The notes beneath the pieces were generated by a model, which did not search any database, had not been told where the DNA came from, and was given only the letters and a program-made list of their open reading frames with translations. This document shows, piece by piece, positions 51,375 through 60,912 of a stretch of DNA of 64,000 nt. The position numbers were made by a program, and so were the translations under genes. The stretch is from an uncultured Eubacteriales bacterium (GTDB taxonomy: Bacteria > Bacillota > Clostridia > Oscillospirales > Acutalibacteraceae). Where the stretch lies: the NCBI GenBank assembly GCA_949293815.1, contig CASFEZ010000001.1, positions 62,001-126,000 of the forward strand, read 5' to 3'. Within the stretch, counting starts at the first letter, position 1. Each line of letters opens with the position of its first letter.

Positions 51375-52364
51375 TTATGTCAGCGCAATGGCTTCCACCT
51401 GCGGATTCTCGGGGGAGAAGGTGTAAACCATCTCGCCGTCCGTTGTCCAGTAGGCGGCGCCGCATTCCGCCCGTGGGACGAGGGTGTTGTCCGCAATCTC
51501 ATAAATCATCCCATCGGCGGACTGTAAGAAAATACGCCCGTCGGCAAATTTGACGCTTAGGGGCGAAACCGCGCCGATTTCCTGCGCGTCCTGACCGTCC
51601 CAATCGGCGATGTAAAGCACCGTCTCGTTCGACCTAAGGGTATAGTAGAGCCGGTCGCCCGCAAGGAAAAAGTCGCCGACCGGTCCTTCCGACAGTAGGG
51701 TAAAGGTTCCCGGCTCCCAGTCATAACGGATAAGCTCGCTGAAATTGTTGATAAAGAAAATGCTTGTATCCGTTTCCGCCATTTTATACATTCCCTCGTA
51801 CACGCCGTACCCGTCTGTTTCGTCAAGCGTCATCAGCTCGGCGGTGCGATCCTGCGCGGTATGCAGACCGCTTTGGTTGAGCCAATAGGATTTTCCCACG
51901 GCATTGAGCAAATCGCTGGTTTGAATCACAAAGCCCAAAACCTCATCCAGCCCCAAAAAACCGGCGTCGTTGGTAACCGCGCTGCCGTAGTAGATCTGGT
52001 TTTTTTCATAGGTTGCAAGGTTTAGCGCATAGGCTGCCAGGGTGTTGCTCTCCGGCGCAAGGCAGGTATAGTAAACCGTGTCCCCCGCGCAGTCCAAAAG
52101 ACCGGGGAATAGCTTTGTCTGGTCAAAAACGGAGTCTGTGAGGGTTTGCGCGCTAAGGGTCTGCTTGTCAATCAGCAAGAGCCGGTCGCTTTGCCGGGCA
52201 ACCAGCGCGCTGTCCAAATTTTCGATAAAAGAACCCATGGTGCCGGCGGACAGGTAATTATAAACCCGCCCCTTAGGCCATTGGTGCATGGCGGTGTAGC
52301 CAGCCCCCAGCGCCAGAGAGACCAGCAAAGCCAGCGGCAATATCACGGCTAAAAATTTCTTCAT
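51375..52364 (-). CDS. Membrane-anchored beta-propeller-like protein (DUF5050-like)
   Basis: A 329-residue protein with an N-terminal hydrophobic segment (about 4-24) and an extracellular domain built of repeating four-stranded units with GDTVYYTC, DTSIFFINN and GDRLYYTLR-type strands, as in DUF5050 propellers. There is no lipobox. The function is unknown; such proteins often accompany ABC operons as extracellular partners. GGGAGGG precedes the start. It is the last gene of a five-gene minus-strand operon with two permeases, an ATPase and a lipoprotein. Confidence 0.72.
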   Translation of the reverse strand: MKKFLAVILPLALLVSLALGAGYTAMHQWPKGRVYNYLSAGTMGSFIENLDSALVARQSDRLLLIDKQTLSAQTLTDSVFDQTKLFPGLLDCAGDTVYYTCLAPESNTLAAYALNLATYEKNQIYYGSAVTNDAGFLGLDEVLGFVIQTSDLLNAVGKSYWLNQSGLHTAQDRTAELMTLDETDGYGVYEGMYKMAETDTSIFFINNFSELIRYDWEPGTFTLLSEGPVGDFFLAGDRLYYTLRSNETVLYIADWDGQDAQEIGAVSPLSVKFADGRIFLQSADGMIYEIADNTLVPRAECGAAYWTTDGEMVYTFSPENPQVEAIALT

Positions 52365-52403
52365 TGGGTTTCCCTCCCGTTTTGTATCGCCTGTTTTGGC
52401 TGG

Positions 52404-53513
52404 TTAAACGGCGGAGCGCCGCCGCGTCCAAAGCAGCACATTTGCCAAATACAGCAGCGCTATGACCAATAGAACAGCCGCAAAGAACAGCCAGAGCTGC
52501 CCTTCGGTAAAGGAGCGCACCAGAATTTCGCCGTTTTCCCCCGGATAGGCGCTGCTCAGATCCAGCGCGGAAAAATAGCCGTTGGCGGAAAGCAGCGAGG
52601 AGGGCAGCGGCAAATAGAACCGCCCGTACCAATCGGAGAACATATAGGCGGGAATATAGACCGCAATCAGGCTGATAAACGCGGTGTACAGCGTCGAGCG
52701 GCTCAGCCGTCCCACAAGCCCTATGAGCAGAACCAGTACCAGCGCGCCAGCGAGTTTTATCAGGCTTAAATAGAAATATCCTTCTCCCAAAGTCAGTTCC
52801 CAGGGCGTTTGTACAAAAATCTCCGCCGCCCGCAGCGGTAAATGGAACCCGGAAAGGTCAAAAAGAAGCACCGCGCACAAGAGCTTTCCGCCGTAGACCG
52901 CCGCCGAGAACAAAAACGACGTGCCCAGCGCAGTTGTCAGCTGGGCGGCAATCAGCGGCCGCTTGCCTTTGGGGGTGGAGAAAATCAGCCGGTTCACGCC
53001 GAGCTCTTCGTTGTTTACCGTCAGCGCCAGCTGCATATACATCAGCCCCAGCACCAGAAAAATATCAATTCCGCCGTTGCCGAACAGCACATCCCACCCG
53101 GTGCTGTCCGCCAAAATCGGCATATTTTCGTTGACCCCCTGATAGACCTCCAGAAACCGCTGGAAGCCTGCGTTGCCCTTTGTCAGCTCCCGCAGCCGGG
53201 TCATCTCGCTTCGGTATTCCTCCCGGCTGATTTCGCCGTCGGCGTAATTTTGGGTCAATACATTTTTTTCGACTTCCCATTCCTGCCGCTGGGCAATGTC
53301 CTGGGTAATTGCCAGCCGTTTTTCATTGGTCATCTCCCCGGCGTACCGGTTCATATAGTCCCAGTACACCGCAGCGGAATCCTCGTCCATATTATTTCGG
53401 GTATCCAAAGAATAGCAAAGGCTGCACAGCTCCACAGCCAATAGAACCAGCAGCACCCACAACAGCTTGCGCTTTAGGAACAAACGCCGCCACTCTTCCC
53501 GCCAGAGGTTCAT
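52404..53513 (-). CDS. ABC-2-type permease
   Basis: A 369-residue membrane protein. One segment lies near 15-35, then a long extracellular region (about 45-160) and then five more segments, the ABC-2/bacitracin-exporter pattern with a large first loop. Together with the neighbouring permease and ATPase it should form one transporter. AAGGAGG precedes ATG 53513; the open frame extends to 53759 but overlaps the next gene without support. Its start overlaps the upstream permease stop (ATGA). Confidence 0.8.
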   Translation of the reverse strand: MNLWREEWRRLFLKRKLLWVLLVLLAVELCSLCYSLDTRNNMDEDSAAVYWDYMNRYAGEMTNEKRLAITQDIAQRQEWEVEKNVLTQNYADGEISREEYRSEMTRLRELTKGNAGFQRFLEVYQGVNENMPILADSTGWDVLFGNGGIDIFLVLGLMYMQLALTVNNEELGVNRLIFSTPKGKRPLIAAQLTTALGTSFLFSAAVYGGKLLCAVLLFDLSGFHLPLRAAEIFVQTPWELTLGEGYFYLSLIKLAGALVLVLLIGLVGRLSRSTLYTAFISLIAVYIPAYMFSDWYGRFYLPLPSSLLSANGYFSALDLSSAYPGENGEILVRSFTEGQLWLFFAAVLLVIALLYLANVLLWTRRRSAV

Positions 53514-54730
53514 GCGCTTCGCCTCCTTCGCATCATTCCCGCGTTGTTCAGCGCCGCCGTCGCCCCCAAAAGCAGCAGCCATAGCCCTATGCAGCAGCCA
53601 AGGCAGACCGTATAGCGAAACACCGGCGTGCCGAACAGATTCACCACGCGGAAGGTATAGAACATCTCCCGCCCAATCAGCAGCTGCAGGGGATTGAATA
53701 GGTTCAGGCTTTCCAATATGCCGCCGCTGTAGGTGCTCATCAGCATCAGCGCAAAGCACAGCAGCAAATCGGCGGTAAAGACGAGAAAGCTTTTGTCAAA
53801 CAGGGAGGAGAACAGGCAGCCAATCTGCCCAAAGCAGAGGAAGCCCATCCATTTCAGCGCCGCCAGCAGCAGGGCAAACCCGCCGATGGACAGATGCAGC
53901 GGGGTTTCGGAAAAGGCGGCAATGCTGTAAAGGGGATTCCCGCCGCCCCGCAGGCGCACGCACCACAGGAACATCAAAAAATCACACACGAAAAACAGAA
54001 GGCAGATAACCGTAACGCTTACCGCCATGGCGCATTGCTTGGCAGCCACCAGCCGCAGCCGCCCGCCGGGGGTGCTGCGCAAAAGATAGCGCATGCCGCT
54101 CTCCGTCTCGCCCGCATACAGCGCGGCGGTCAGGAGGAAAACCAGCAGCAGGATTAGGAACGAGGAAAAGTCATAGGCAAAATAGCTGCCGTAGGTTTCC
54201 GTATCGTAATAGGCGGTAATGGCTCGCCCGCTGTAGCTTTCTGCAATCAATTCCGCCTGTTTGACAAGGGCGGTATTTCCTTTTCCGCGGTAAAGCGCCA
54301 GCAGCGCCTCGTTTTCCGTCAATAGCGCTTCCATATCCCGGCTGTAATAATAGGCGTCGGAGAGCTTGTCGAACAGATTGCGCGCAACGGTCAAATCCCA
54401 AAACGCGCTGTAGTAATAGCCGCTCTCGGTCTCGCCGGCATTGTCCCCGACCATGCTCGGATCCAAACCGGACCCGCTTTCGGCGTTGTCCGCCTCCAGC
54501 CGGGCAATCATCGCCGTAAGGGCGTTTACTTTTTCGGCGGTGATTTCTCCTTCCACGGTCTTATAAATCTCCCACTGGGCTTCCGAAGCATCCTTGTTAT
54601 ACGGGTCCCGGTAGGCGTCATAGGTCTTGTAAATATACAGCCCGTCAACAAACAGCAAAAAGAGCAGCAGGAAGAGAAAGAGCCGGTTTGAGAAGATTTT
54701 TTTCATTTCATGGGCGAATAGCTGTTTCAT
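53510..54730 (-). CDS. ABC-2-type permease
   Basis: A 406-residue membrane protein of the same plan: an N-terminal segment (about 16-34), an extracellular region rich in acidic and tyrosine residues (about 35-190), and then about five segments. The two permeases share topology but little sequence, so they probably form a heterodimer. The start overlaps the ATPase stop by ATGA, giving tight coupling in the operon. Confidence 0.8.
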   Translation of the reverse strand: MKQLFAHEMKKIFSNRLFLFLLLFLLFVDGLYIYKTYDAYRDPYNKDASEAQWEIYKTVEGEITAEKVNALTAMIARLEADNAESGSGLDPSMVGDNAGETESGYYYSAFWDLTVARNLFDKLSDAYYYSRDMEALLTENEALLALYRGKGNTALVKQAELIAESYSGRAITAYYDTETYGSYFAYDFSSFLILLLVFLLTAALYAGETESGMRYLLRSTPGGRLRLVAAKQCAMAVSVTVICLLFFVCDFLMFLWCVRLRGGGNPLYSIAAFSETPLHLSIGGFALLLAALKWMGFLCFGQIGCLFSSLFDKSFLVFTADLLLCFALMLMSTYSGGILESLNLFNPLQLLIGREMFYTFRVVNLFGTPVFRYTVCLGCCIGLWLLLLGATAALNNAGMMRRRRSA

Positions 54731-55593
54731 AGGCTCACTTCCCCCGCATGGTATAAAAAGACCTCCTCCAGCGTCGGCGTTACGGCAAGGGCGTTTGGGT
54801 GGGGCTTCTCCTCGCAGACCATGCGCACCCGGTAAATATTCCCCTCCCGGTGGATATTGCTGATTTTGTGCTGCGAAAGTAGCGGTTCCAAATCCCGTCC
54901 CGCGGCAATCACCACCCAGACCTTCCCGCCAATCTCCTTGCAGAGCGCGTCCGGGGTGTCGCTGCGGCAGACCTTGCCCTCGTGCAATAGAATAATGCGG
55001 TTGGCAATGTACTCAATGTCCTGTACAATATGGGTCGCCAGCAGCACCGTCCGGTTCTGGGAAACATCCGACACCAGATTGCGAAAGCGAATCCGCTCCC
55101 GGGGGTCAAGCCCGGCGGTCGGTTCGTCCAGGATTAGAATTTCCGGGTCGTTCAGCAGCGCCTGGGCAATGCCGAGCCGCTGGAGCATACCGCCGGAGAA
55201 CGCGCCGATTTTGGTTTTGCGGCTCTCGGTCAGGTTGACAAACGCCAGCAGCTCATCAATCTTCTGCTTGCCGGTGTGCTTCATGCCCTTCAGGGCGGCG
55301 ATATACCGCAAAAATTCCTCCGCCGTGTAATTTTTATAAAATTTCGGGCTTTGGGGCATATAACCCAATTTTTCCAAATACCCGCTGCGTCTGTCGCGGA
55401 TGTCCCGCCCATTGTACAAAACCTGCCCCCTGGTGGGCGCAAGGGCGGTCACCAGAATATGTATCAGGGTCGATTTGCCCGCACCGTTGGCGCCCAAAAG
55501 CCCAATCACCCCGTGCTCCAGCTGCAAACTCACATCATCCAGAGCCCGTTTTTTTCCATAATCCTTGGTAATATGCGCAATCTCAATGCTCAA
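54727..55593 (-). CDS. ABC transporter ATPase (CcmA/BcrA type)
   Basis: A 288-residue ATP-binding subunit. Walker A is GANGAGKST, signature FSGGMLQR, Walker B LILDEPTAG and H-loop LLATHIVQD. The C-terminal ~70 residues are the extension found in bacitracin/lantibiotic-resistance ATPases. It pairs with the two permeases downstream. The start is TTG 55593, 8 bases after GGAGG; a GTG at 55602 lies directly on that site. It follows the lipoprotein gene by 23 bases. Confidence 0.88.
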   Translation of the reverse strand: MSIEIAHITKDYGKKRALDDVSLQLEHGVIGLLGANGAGKSTLIHILVTALAPTRGQVLYNGRDIRDRRSGYLEKLGYMPQSPKFYKNYTAEEFLRYIAALKGMKHTGKQKIDELLAFVNLTESRKTKIGAFSGGMLQRLGIAQALLNDPEILILDEPTAGLDPRERIRFRNLVSDVSQNRTVLLATHIVQDIEYIANRIILLHEGKVCRSDTPDALCKEIGGKVWVVIAAGRDLEPLLSQHKISNIHREGNIYRVRMVCEEKPHPNALAVTPTLEEVFLYHAGEVSL

Positions 55594-55616
55594 TTCCCTC
55601 ACCTCCGAACGGTGTT

Positions 55617-56795
55617 TTACTGTACGCGCAGAATAAATCGACTGGATTGGTTCAGGTTCATCCCTTCATACCCTTCCTTGACATCCAGACCATAGGTGAT
55701 AACAAAAATATTGTTCCATTCTTCCATATTTGAGGTATCAAGATATACCGTTAAGGTGGTCTGCTTCCCCTTTTCAATGGGTACATCCGCGTAATATTTG
55801 CCATCAAATACCGGCATCTGCTGGGTATTGACATACAGGCTCACCCGCTGCCGGGTTGCCTCGCCGCCCCCCAACAAAATGGTTAGCGGCACTTGATTTG
55901 CACGCGGTACATCAATACTCGGTGTACCAACCAAAGCACCATCCCTCGAATTGTAATACAGCTCATCTTCCACGGAATAACAGATATAGCTGCGGCAGTA
56001 TTCATCTGTTTGATTGGAGACATAAAACCAATCCCTTACCACAGGAATATATTCTCCGACCGTAGCGCCGGAAAAAGAGGTATTGATTTCGGTTTGTGTT
56101 GGTGCGTCTTGCAGCATGGTAATTTCCGAAGGGGATGTTGTCATCAATTGAATATCCGATTGGCGATACCAGTCGTTTTCTTTGGTTACACGAGCCTCGG
56201 GATCCAGAATGGTTGCGTTTTGGAACTTGACCACTTCTCCCGCTTTTCCGATGGAGGGGCGCAGCCGCACCTTGTAGACCGGCGCCGTCTGCGGTTCAAT
56301 ATGTACAATATGCCGCGTGGCAAAATCGGTTGTTACGCCATTGCGTTCCAGTTGAAAAAACTGGTAGACCCCGTTCAGCGTAAATCCTACGCCGTAATCG
56401 ACCGCTTCAATGCCCGCGCCCATTTGATAGTAAAATTCCAAATCCGCACCGTTGTAATCCGGCAGTTCAAAAAGGTCGGTATTGGTCAAATCGGTAAACA
56501 TGACCGAACCGAGGGTTTGCATATTTTCCACAGATTTCATCAGCTCTTCCAGGGATTGGGTCACCTCTGCCGTTGTGTCCGGCAGGGTAGGCAAAGGAGT
56601 TGCAGACTGGGGTTCGGTGGACAGAATAGTCGTTTGTACAGCCGCAGTGGTGTTGTCGATTTGCTCAAATGCCGCGTCCAGCTCCGTTCCCCGCTCGGTG
56701 GTGCTGCCGGGTTCCTCGGCTTGCTTCGTTTCTTTTCCGCAGCCCGCCAGCAGCAGAAAAACAAGCAGCAGCGTCAATATACATTTCCATTTCAT
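55617..56795 (-). CDS. Lipoprotein heading the ABC operon
   Basis: A 392-residue protein with signal peptide and lipobox L-A-G-C19. A low-complexity Thr/Pro linker (about 25-85) leads to an extracellular, mostly beta domain of unknown family. GGGAGGTG lies 7 bases before ATG 56795; the frame continues to 56861 without support. As first gene of the operon it may present a ligand to the transporter or act in a sensing or immunity role. Transcription starts from 57026-57055, giving a ~225-base leader. Confidence 0.75.
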   Translation of the reverse strand: MKWKCILTLLLVFLLLAGCGKETKQAEEPGSTTERGTELDAAFEQIDNTTAAVQTTILSTEPQSATPLPTLPDTTAEVTQSLEELMKSVENMQTLGSVMFTDLTNTDLFELPDYNGADLEFYYQMGAGIEAVDYGVGFTLNGVYQFFQLERNGVTTDFATRHIVHIEPQTAPVYKVRLRPSIGKAGEVVKFQNATILDPEARVTKENDWYRQSDIQLMTTSPSEITMLQDAPTQTEINTSFSGATVGEYIPVVRDWFYVSNQTDEYCRSYICYSVEDELYYNSRDGALVGTPSIDVPRANQVPLTILLGGGEATRQRVSLYVNTQQMPVFDGKYYADVPIEKGKQTTLTVYLDTSNMEEWNNIFVITYGLDVKEGYEGMNLNQSSRFILRVQ

Positions 56796-57019
56796 CAGAT
56801 GGCACCTCCCCGGGTGTTGTCGTTTTGTGCAAAAATAGGCGATATGGCGATTGCCTTTCAAAACAGGGCATGGCCCACGGGAATCTCCTCCTTTTTATAA
56901 AAACAAGGCCGGATTTTCCGGTGTATAAAAACCGGAAAACAAAATATATGCGCTTCTTTGGCCGCAGGCAGCCGGTATAAAACATTTTTATCGTTGCGGG
57001 GCATGCCTAAAATTATTCT
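56796..57019 (-). other. Long leader of the lipoprotein/ABC operon
   Basis: No gene is seen. An 8-bp inverted pair (TTTTCCGG and CCGGAAAA, 56914-56939) lies in it. I recognise no known riboswitch. Confidence 0.5.
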
Positions 57020-57025
57020 ACTATA

Positions 57026-57055
57026 ATTATACAGTGGATAAAACGGAGTTGTCAA
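57026..57055 (-). promoter_or_regulatory. Promoter of the lipoprotein/ABC operon
   Basis: TTGACA (57050-57055) and TATAAT (57026-57031) on the minus strand have an 18-base spacer. Confidence 0.75.
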
Positions 57056-57133
57056 CAAAAAATTTAAAATGTATGAATATTTTTTAGCTAAATTATCAGC
57101 AAAAGAGACGGATACTCTTTATATGGGACAAGC

Positions 57134-57173
57134 AAAAAACGAGCCGTCCCGGTGGAAGGCTCGTTTTTTCGGT
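57134..57173. terminator. Terminator after the fucosidase gene
   Basis: AAAAACGAGCC and GGCTCGTTTTT form an 11-bp stem with T runs on both sides. Confidence 0.88.
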
Positions 57174-57221
57174 TGACTTTATTTTGTTTTTCGTTCTTTT
57201 ATGGAGAGGCGTGCGTTCTGA

Positions 57222-58664
57222 TTATTCATAGAGCTGGATGTTTTTCAGGTGCGGCGCGCCGCGGGACTGCATAATATTCAGAATCAGTTTTTCGCCTTGT
57301 GCAGAAAATTCGCAGAACTTGCCGCTGCCGATAACCGTTCCTTCATAGAGGCGTTCGGTCTTTTCGGCGGATTGGCTGTAAAGTTCAAATCGCTCCACCC
57401 GCTGGCTATGGCGCAGCTCTTCCTCGGCGGTCAGCAGGGAAACCTGCTGCCCCTCCGGCAAGGTCAGCACAACGGCATGATCTGTATCGCCGAACGCTTC
57501 GCCCGCGTCGGTCAACAGCCCGGGCGCCGGACGCAACGCGCCGTCTGTCGAAAGAATTTCAGCGCGTAAGGGCGTTACCGGTTTGGCGAATTTTTTATCG
57601 ATGATGGCCTTAAAGCCCGTCAGCAAAGCAATCTCCCGCTGACCAATCAGCCCCTGATCGTTGGGGGGCACATTCAAAAGCAGCAGGGCGTTGCCGCCGA
57701 CGGTGTTCATGTAAATACGGGCAATGTCCTCGCCGGTGCGCTGTTTCTTTCCCTGGTAATAAGCATCGTCGTGCCAGAACCAGGCGAGATTGACCGAGAC
57801 ATCGCATTCCGCCGGGCTGAACCGGAAAGAATCGAAATTCCGCAAAAAATCCCGGCTGCCCAGATCCTGCTGCTCGGAGCTGATCTGCTGAATGGCGGCG
57901 CCGCCGTCGTTGGTCTTCTGCGATTTGTCGGCAACCTCTTCGGCGCTGACCACCGGCGCGGGCACCACGCTCCATTCGCTTTCGCGTACGTGCCCGCCCT
58001 CGTTGCCGATCCAGCGAATATCCGGTCCGCAGATGGCAAGGCAGGCGTTGGGCTGTAACTTGCGCAGTACCGCGTAGTAACGCGGAAAATCATAGCGCTG
58101 TTTTTTTCCGTTTGGTCCTTCGCCGCATGCGCCGTCAAACCAGAAGGTGAAAAGTTCACCGTAATTGGTCGCCAGCTCCGTCAGCTGCCGTACATAAAAA
58201 TCGTTGTAGGCTTCCGAGCCGTAGGTTGGCTCATGGCGATCCCATGGGGAGATGTAAATACCCAGATCCAGCCCGTATTTTTGGCAGCTTTCCGACAGCA
58301 TTTTTACAATATCCCTGCCAAAGGGGCTGTTCATCACATTGTAGTCGGTGGTTTTGGTGTCCCACAGGCAGAAACCGTCGTGGTGCTTGGCGGTCAGAAT
58401 AATGCCGGTGCTGCCGGTTTTTTTCAGCACCTCGCACCATTGGTCGGTATCCAGCTGCTGCGGGTTGAAAGTGGACGGCGGCACGGTGCCGTCTCCCCAT
58501 TCCTTTCCGGTTACTGTGTTCATACCAAAATGGATAAAATTATAGTATTTCCGTTTCATATGGGCGTATTGCCTCTCGGAGGGCACAACGGCGGTGATTT
58601 TTTCCACAAATGCGCCGTCCTTTTCATACCCCATATTGTCCTCGCACCAAATATGCTCAAACAT
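57222..58664 (-). CDS. GH29 alpha-L-fucosidase
   Basis: A 480-residue retaining fucosidase without a signal peptide, so it acts on imported oligosaccharides. The TIM barrel carries YNFIHFGMNT, TAKHHDGFCLW (94 onwards) and the nucleophile in FTFWFDGACGE (D177). A C-terminal beta-sandwich (about 340-480) completes the fold. It should release alpha-linked L-fucose from host or plant glycans, fitting the GH35 and sulfatase genes. GAGAGGAAG precedes ATG 58664; the longer frame to 58823 has no support. Confidence 0.92.
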   Translation of the reverse strand: MFEHIWCEDNMGYEKDGAFVEKITAVVPSERQYAHMKRKYYNFIHFGMNTVTGKEWGDGTVPPSTFNPQQLDTDQWCEVLKKTGSTGIILTAKHHDGFCLWDTKTTDYNVMNSPFGRDIVKMLSESCQKYGLDLGIYISPWDRHEPTYGSEAYNDFYVRQLTELATNYGELFTFWFDGACGEGPNGKKQRYDFPRYYAVLRKLQPNACLAICGPDIRWIGNEGGHVRESEWSVVPAPVVSAEEVADKSQKTNDGGAAIQQISSEQQDLGSRDFLRNFDSFRFSPAECDVSVNLAWFWHDDAYYQGKKQRTGEDIARIYMNTVGGNALLLLNVPPNDQGLIGQREIALLTGFKAIIDKKFAKPVTPLRAEILSTDGALRPAPGLLTDAGEAFGDTDHAVVLTLPEGQQVSLLTAEEELRHSQRVERFELYSQSAEKTERLYEGTVIGSGKFCEFSAQGEKLILNIMQSRGAPHLKNIQLYE

Positions 58665-58683
58665 GGTTTTCTTCCTCTCTCTT

Positions 58684-59955
58684 TTATTTGCAAGTTGCGT
58701 CAATAAATTCAGGCAACTCTTTGGAATATAGAATTTTCTGCTGGCTGTACAGCCCAAAATAGCCGGAGAGCATATAGCTGACCGCCGCGCTGAGCAGATA
58801 CCAAAGTAACCCCTCTCCGCCAAACAGTTCCAAGCTTAAAAAAATGGAAGTAATGGGGCAGTTGGTTACGCCGCAGAACAGGGACATCAGCCCCAAAGCC
58901 GCCGAGAAAGAAGGAGGCAGCCCTAAAAATGGACCGGCAAAGCAGCCGAAGGTAGAGCCGATATAAAAGGTCGGTACAATTTCGCCGCCCTTAAAACCGG
59001 CTTCCAGCGTCAGGGCGGTAAATAGAATCTTCAAAAGGAACGCATAGCCGTCCGCCTGTCCGTCCAGCGCGGCGGCGACCACATCCATGCCCGCGCCGTT
59101 GAAGGCGAATTTGCCGGTCAGCGCGTACAGCAGCAGCGACAGCGCGGCGATGATAACCCCGCCCACCGCCGCTTTGATATAGGCGTTGGAAAACCATTTT
59201 GTGTATAATTTCCCGGTATACTTTAGCGTCACACAAAACAGAATGCTGACCAGTGCAGCCAAAGCCGCCAGTGCGCCCACCCGCAACGCGGTCAAAGGCG
59301 AAAAGGCTTCGGGAATGCCGGTAATGGCAAAGCGCTCCGGCGGAAGACCGCAAAGCGTTGCTACGGCATAGGCGGTAACCGAAGCGGTAGCGCAGGGCAC
59401 CAGCGCCGAATAATACATCGCGCCCACGCTGACCACTTCCATGGCAAAAACCGTTGCCGTCAGCGGCGTTCCGAACAGGGCGGTAAAACAGGCGCTCATG
59501 CCTGCCATGGTGACCACATGCAGCTCTTTTTTATTCATTTTCAGTAGTTTGCCGAGGTTTTGAGCAATGCTGCCGCCCAGCTGCAATGCCGCGCCCTCGC
59601 GTCCGGCGCTGCCGCCGAACAGATGCGTAAGCGCTGTGCCGATAAAAATCAGCGGCGCCATGCGCAGGGGAATGTCCTCTTCACTGCGCACCGATAAGAG
59701 CACCAAATTGGTGCCCCGACTGTTGCGTACCCCTGCCCGGTGGTAAAGAAACACAATCGCCGCGCCGCAAAGGGGCAGCCCCAGAACCAGCAGCGGCACC
59801 GCCGTGCGCGCTGCCGTGACCAGCTGCATGGCATAGGCAAAGCCCACGCCCGCAAGACCGACTATGCAGCCCACGCCAACGCCCACCGCAGCCCATTTGA
59901 GAAAGGATAGCAGGTAGGACGCCCCTGCCTTTCCCGCGTGTTTGACAGATGCCAT
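58684..59955 (-). CDS. ClC-family channel or antiporter, CLC-F-like
   Basis: A 423-residue membrane protein with 10-12 segments. The conserved GREGAA (gating glutamate E120 in FGGSAGREGAALQLGG) and GGEIVPTFYIGST motifs are present. The first selectivity motif GSGIP is missing. The combination of GGSAGREG and FKGGE(I/V)xP resembles my memory of the CLC-F fluoride/proton antiporter branch more than chloride ClCs. No fluoride riboswitch is seen. The start follows the zinc-ribbon gene's stop by three bases with no ribosome site, so translation is probably coupled. Confidence 0.82.
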   Translation of the reverse strand: MASVKHAGKAGASYLLSFLKWAAVGVGVGCIVGLAGVGFAYAMQLVTAARTAVPLLVLGLPLCGAAIVFLYHRAGVRNSRGTNLVLLSVRSEEDIPLRMAPLIFIGTALTHLFGGSAGREGAALQLGGSIAQNLGKLLKMNKKELHVVTMAGMSACFTALFGTPLTATVFAMEVVSVGAMYYSALVPCATASVTAYAVATLCGLPPERFAITGIPEAFSPLTALRVGALAALAALVSILFCVTLKYTGKLYTKWFSNAYIKAAVGGVIIAALSLLLYALTGKFAFNGAGMDVVAAALDGQADGYAFLLKILFTALTLEAGFKGGEIVPTFYIGSTFGCFAGPFLGLPPSFSAALGLMSLFCGVTNCPITSIFLSLELFGGEGLLWYLLSAAVSYMLSGYFGLYSQQKILYSKELPEFIDATCK

Positions 59956-59958
59956 CGG

Positions 59959-60690
59959 TCAGGAAATCACCGGCGCCAGGTATTGGGCGGAAACCCAGCC
60001 GGAAACATTATTATAGGTAACATATGCCCAATCGCCGTTGACTGCCGTTACCGTAACAACGGTATCCTTGGGAATGCGCCCCACAATGGAATAGGTTTCT
60101 CCCGCGCCGGAGCGGATATTCAAATCGTCCTGCCGGGTGTTGACCCGATAGGAACCGGGCGTTAAGGTGCTGATAACCGTGCTGGTATTCGGCACGGAAG
60201 CAGTCGGCACGGTAGCGGAAGGCGCTGTGTTGGATGTATCGGGCAGCGTTGCCTGGGTGGTGCCGAGCGGTAAAGTTGCCGTTTCAGACTCCGACTCCTG
60301 TTCGGACTGGGTTTCCACCGGCGATATATCATCGCCGGAACGGTCGGAAACCAGCAGCGCAATCAACACCACCAGCAAAATCAATATGACCGCGCCCATA
60401 CCGCAGATAACGCCAATCAGCACATTGCTCTTTTTGTTGGGGCTGCTGTTCGCCGGGGTCTGCGGTTGTTCATAATAGCCGTTATCCGGCGCATAGTCGT
60501 TTGTGTCTTGGTATGGCTGTTCATATCCGCTGTTGTAGGAATGGTATTCCGTTGGGGCGTAAGCGTCGTTGTCTGTATAAGAATCGTTGGTTTGATAAGG
60601 TGTTGATTGCCCGGTCGGCAGCCGGTTCCCACAGGAGGCGCAAAACACGGCGTCCTCCGGTAGCTGCGTACCACAATAGGGACATTGCAT
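59959..60690 (-). CDS. Zinc-ribbon membrane protein with SH3b domain
   Basis: A 243-residue protein. The N-terminal zinc ribbon is CPYC/CASC (3-21); a Tyr/Asn/Asp-rich linker follows (about 25-85); one membrane segment lies at about 90-113; a Ser/Thr-rich stretch leads to a C-terminal SH3b domain (about 180-240, LNIRSGAGETYSIVGRIPKG-like). The SH3b part should sit outside and bind wall or peptide ligands. AAAGAGG precedes the ATG. It may be coexpressed with the ClC gene. Confidence 0.8.
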   Translation of the reverse strand: MQCPYCGTQLPEDAVFCASCGNRLPTGQSTPYQTNDSYTDNDAYAPTEYHSYNSGYEQPYQDTNDYAPDNGYYEQPQTPANSSPNKKSNVLIGVICGMGAVILILLVVLIALLVSDRSGDDISPVETQSEQESESETATLPLGTTQATLPDTSNTAPSATVPTASVPNTSTVISTLTPGSYRVNTRQDDLNIRSGAGETYSIVGRIPKDTVVTVTAVNGDWAYVTYNNVSGWVSAQYLAPVIS

Positions 60691-60812
60691 GGAAAAAACC
60701 TCTTTTCATCAGGATATGGCTAAATTATAGGGCATAACCAGCGGCATGTCAACTTCTTTCGGCGTATCGTTAGAATTTTGTAGTTTTCTTAGAAAGAGAT
60801 GGACGGATGCTC

Positions 60813-60841
60813 TTGTCATAAGAAGCTGCATTTGTTATACT
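60813..60841 (+). promoter_or_regulatory. Promoter of the second sulfatase gene
   Basis: TTGTCA (60813-60818) and TATACT (60836-60841) are 17 bases apart. Confidence 0.7.
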
Positions 60842-60912
60842 GGATAAAGTAGGGCGGATGAATGCCGGACAGGGAAGGCATATCCGTCTTCTGCAAGGAA
60901 TGAGGGAATGCG

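Noticed and set aside
59959-60720. Fluoride riboswitch before the ClC gene
   Set aside because: The intergenic gap is three bases and the upstream gene's leader lacks the crcB motif.
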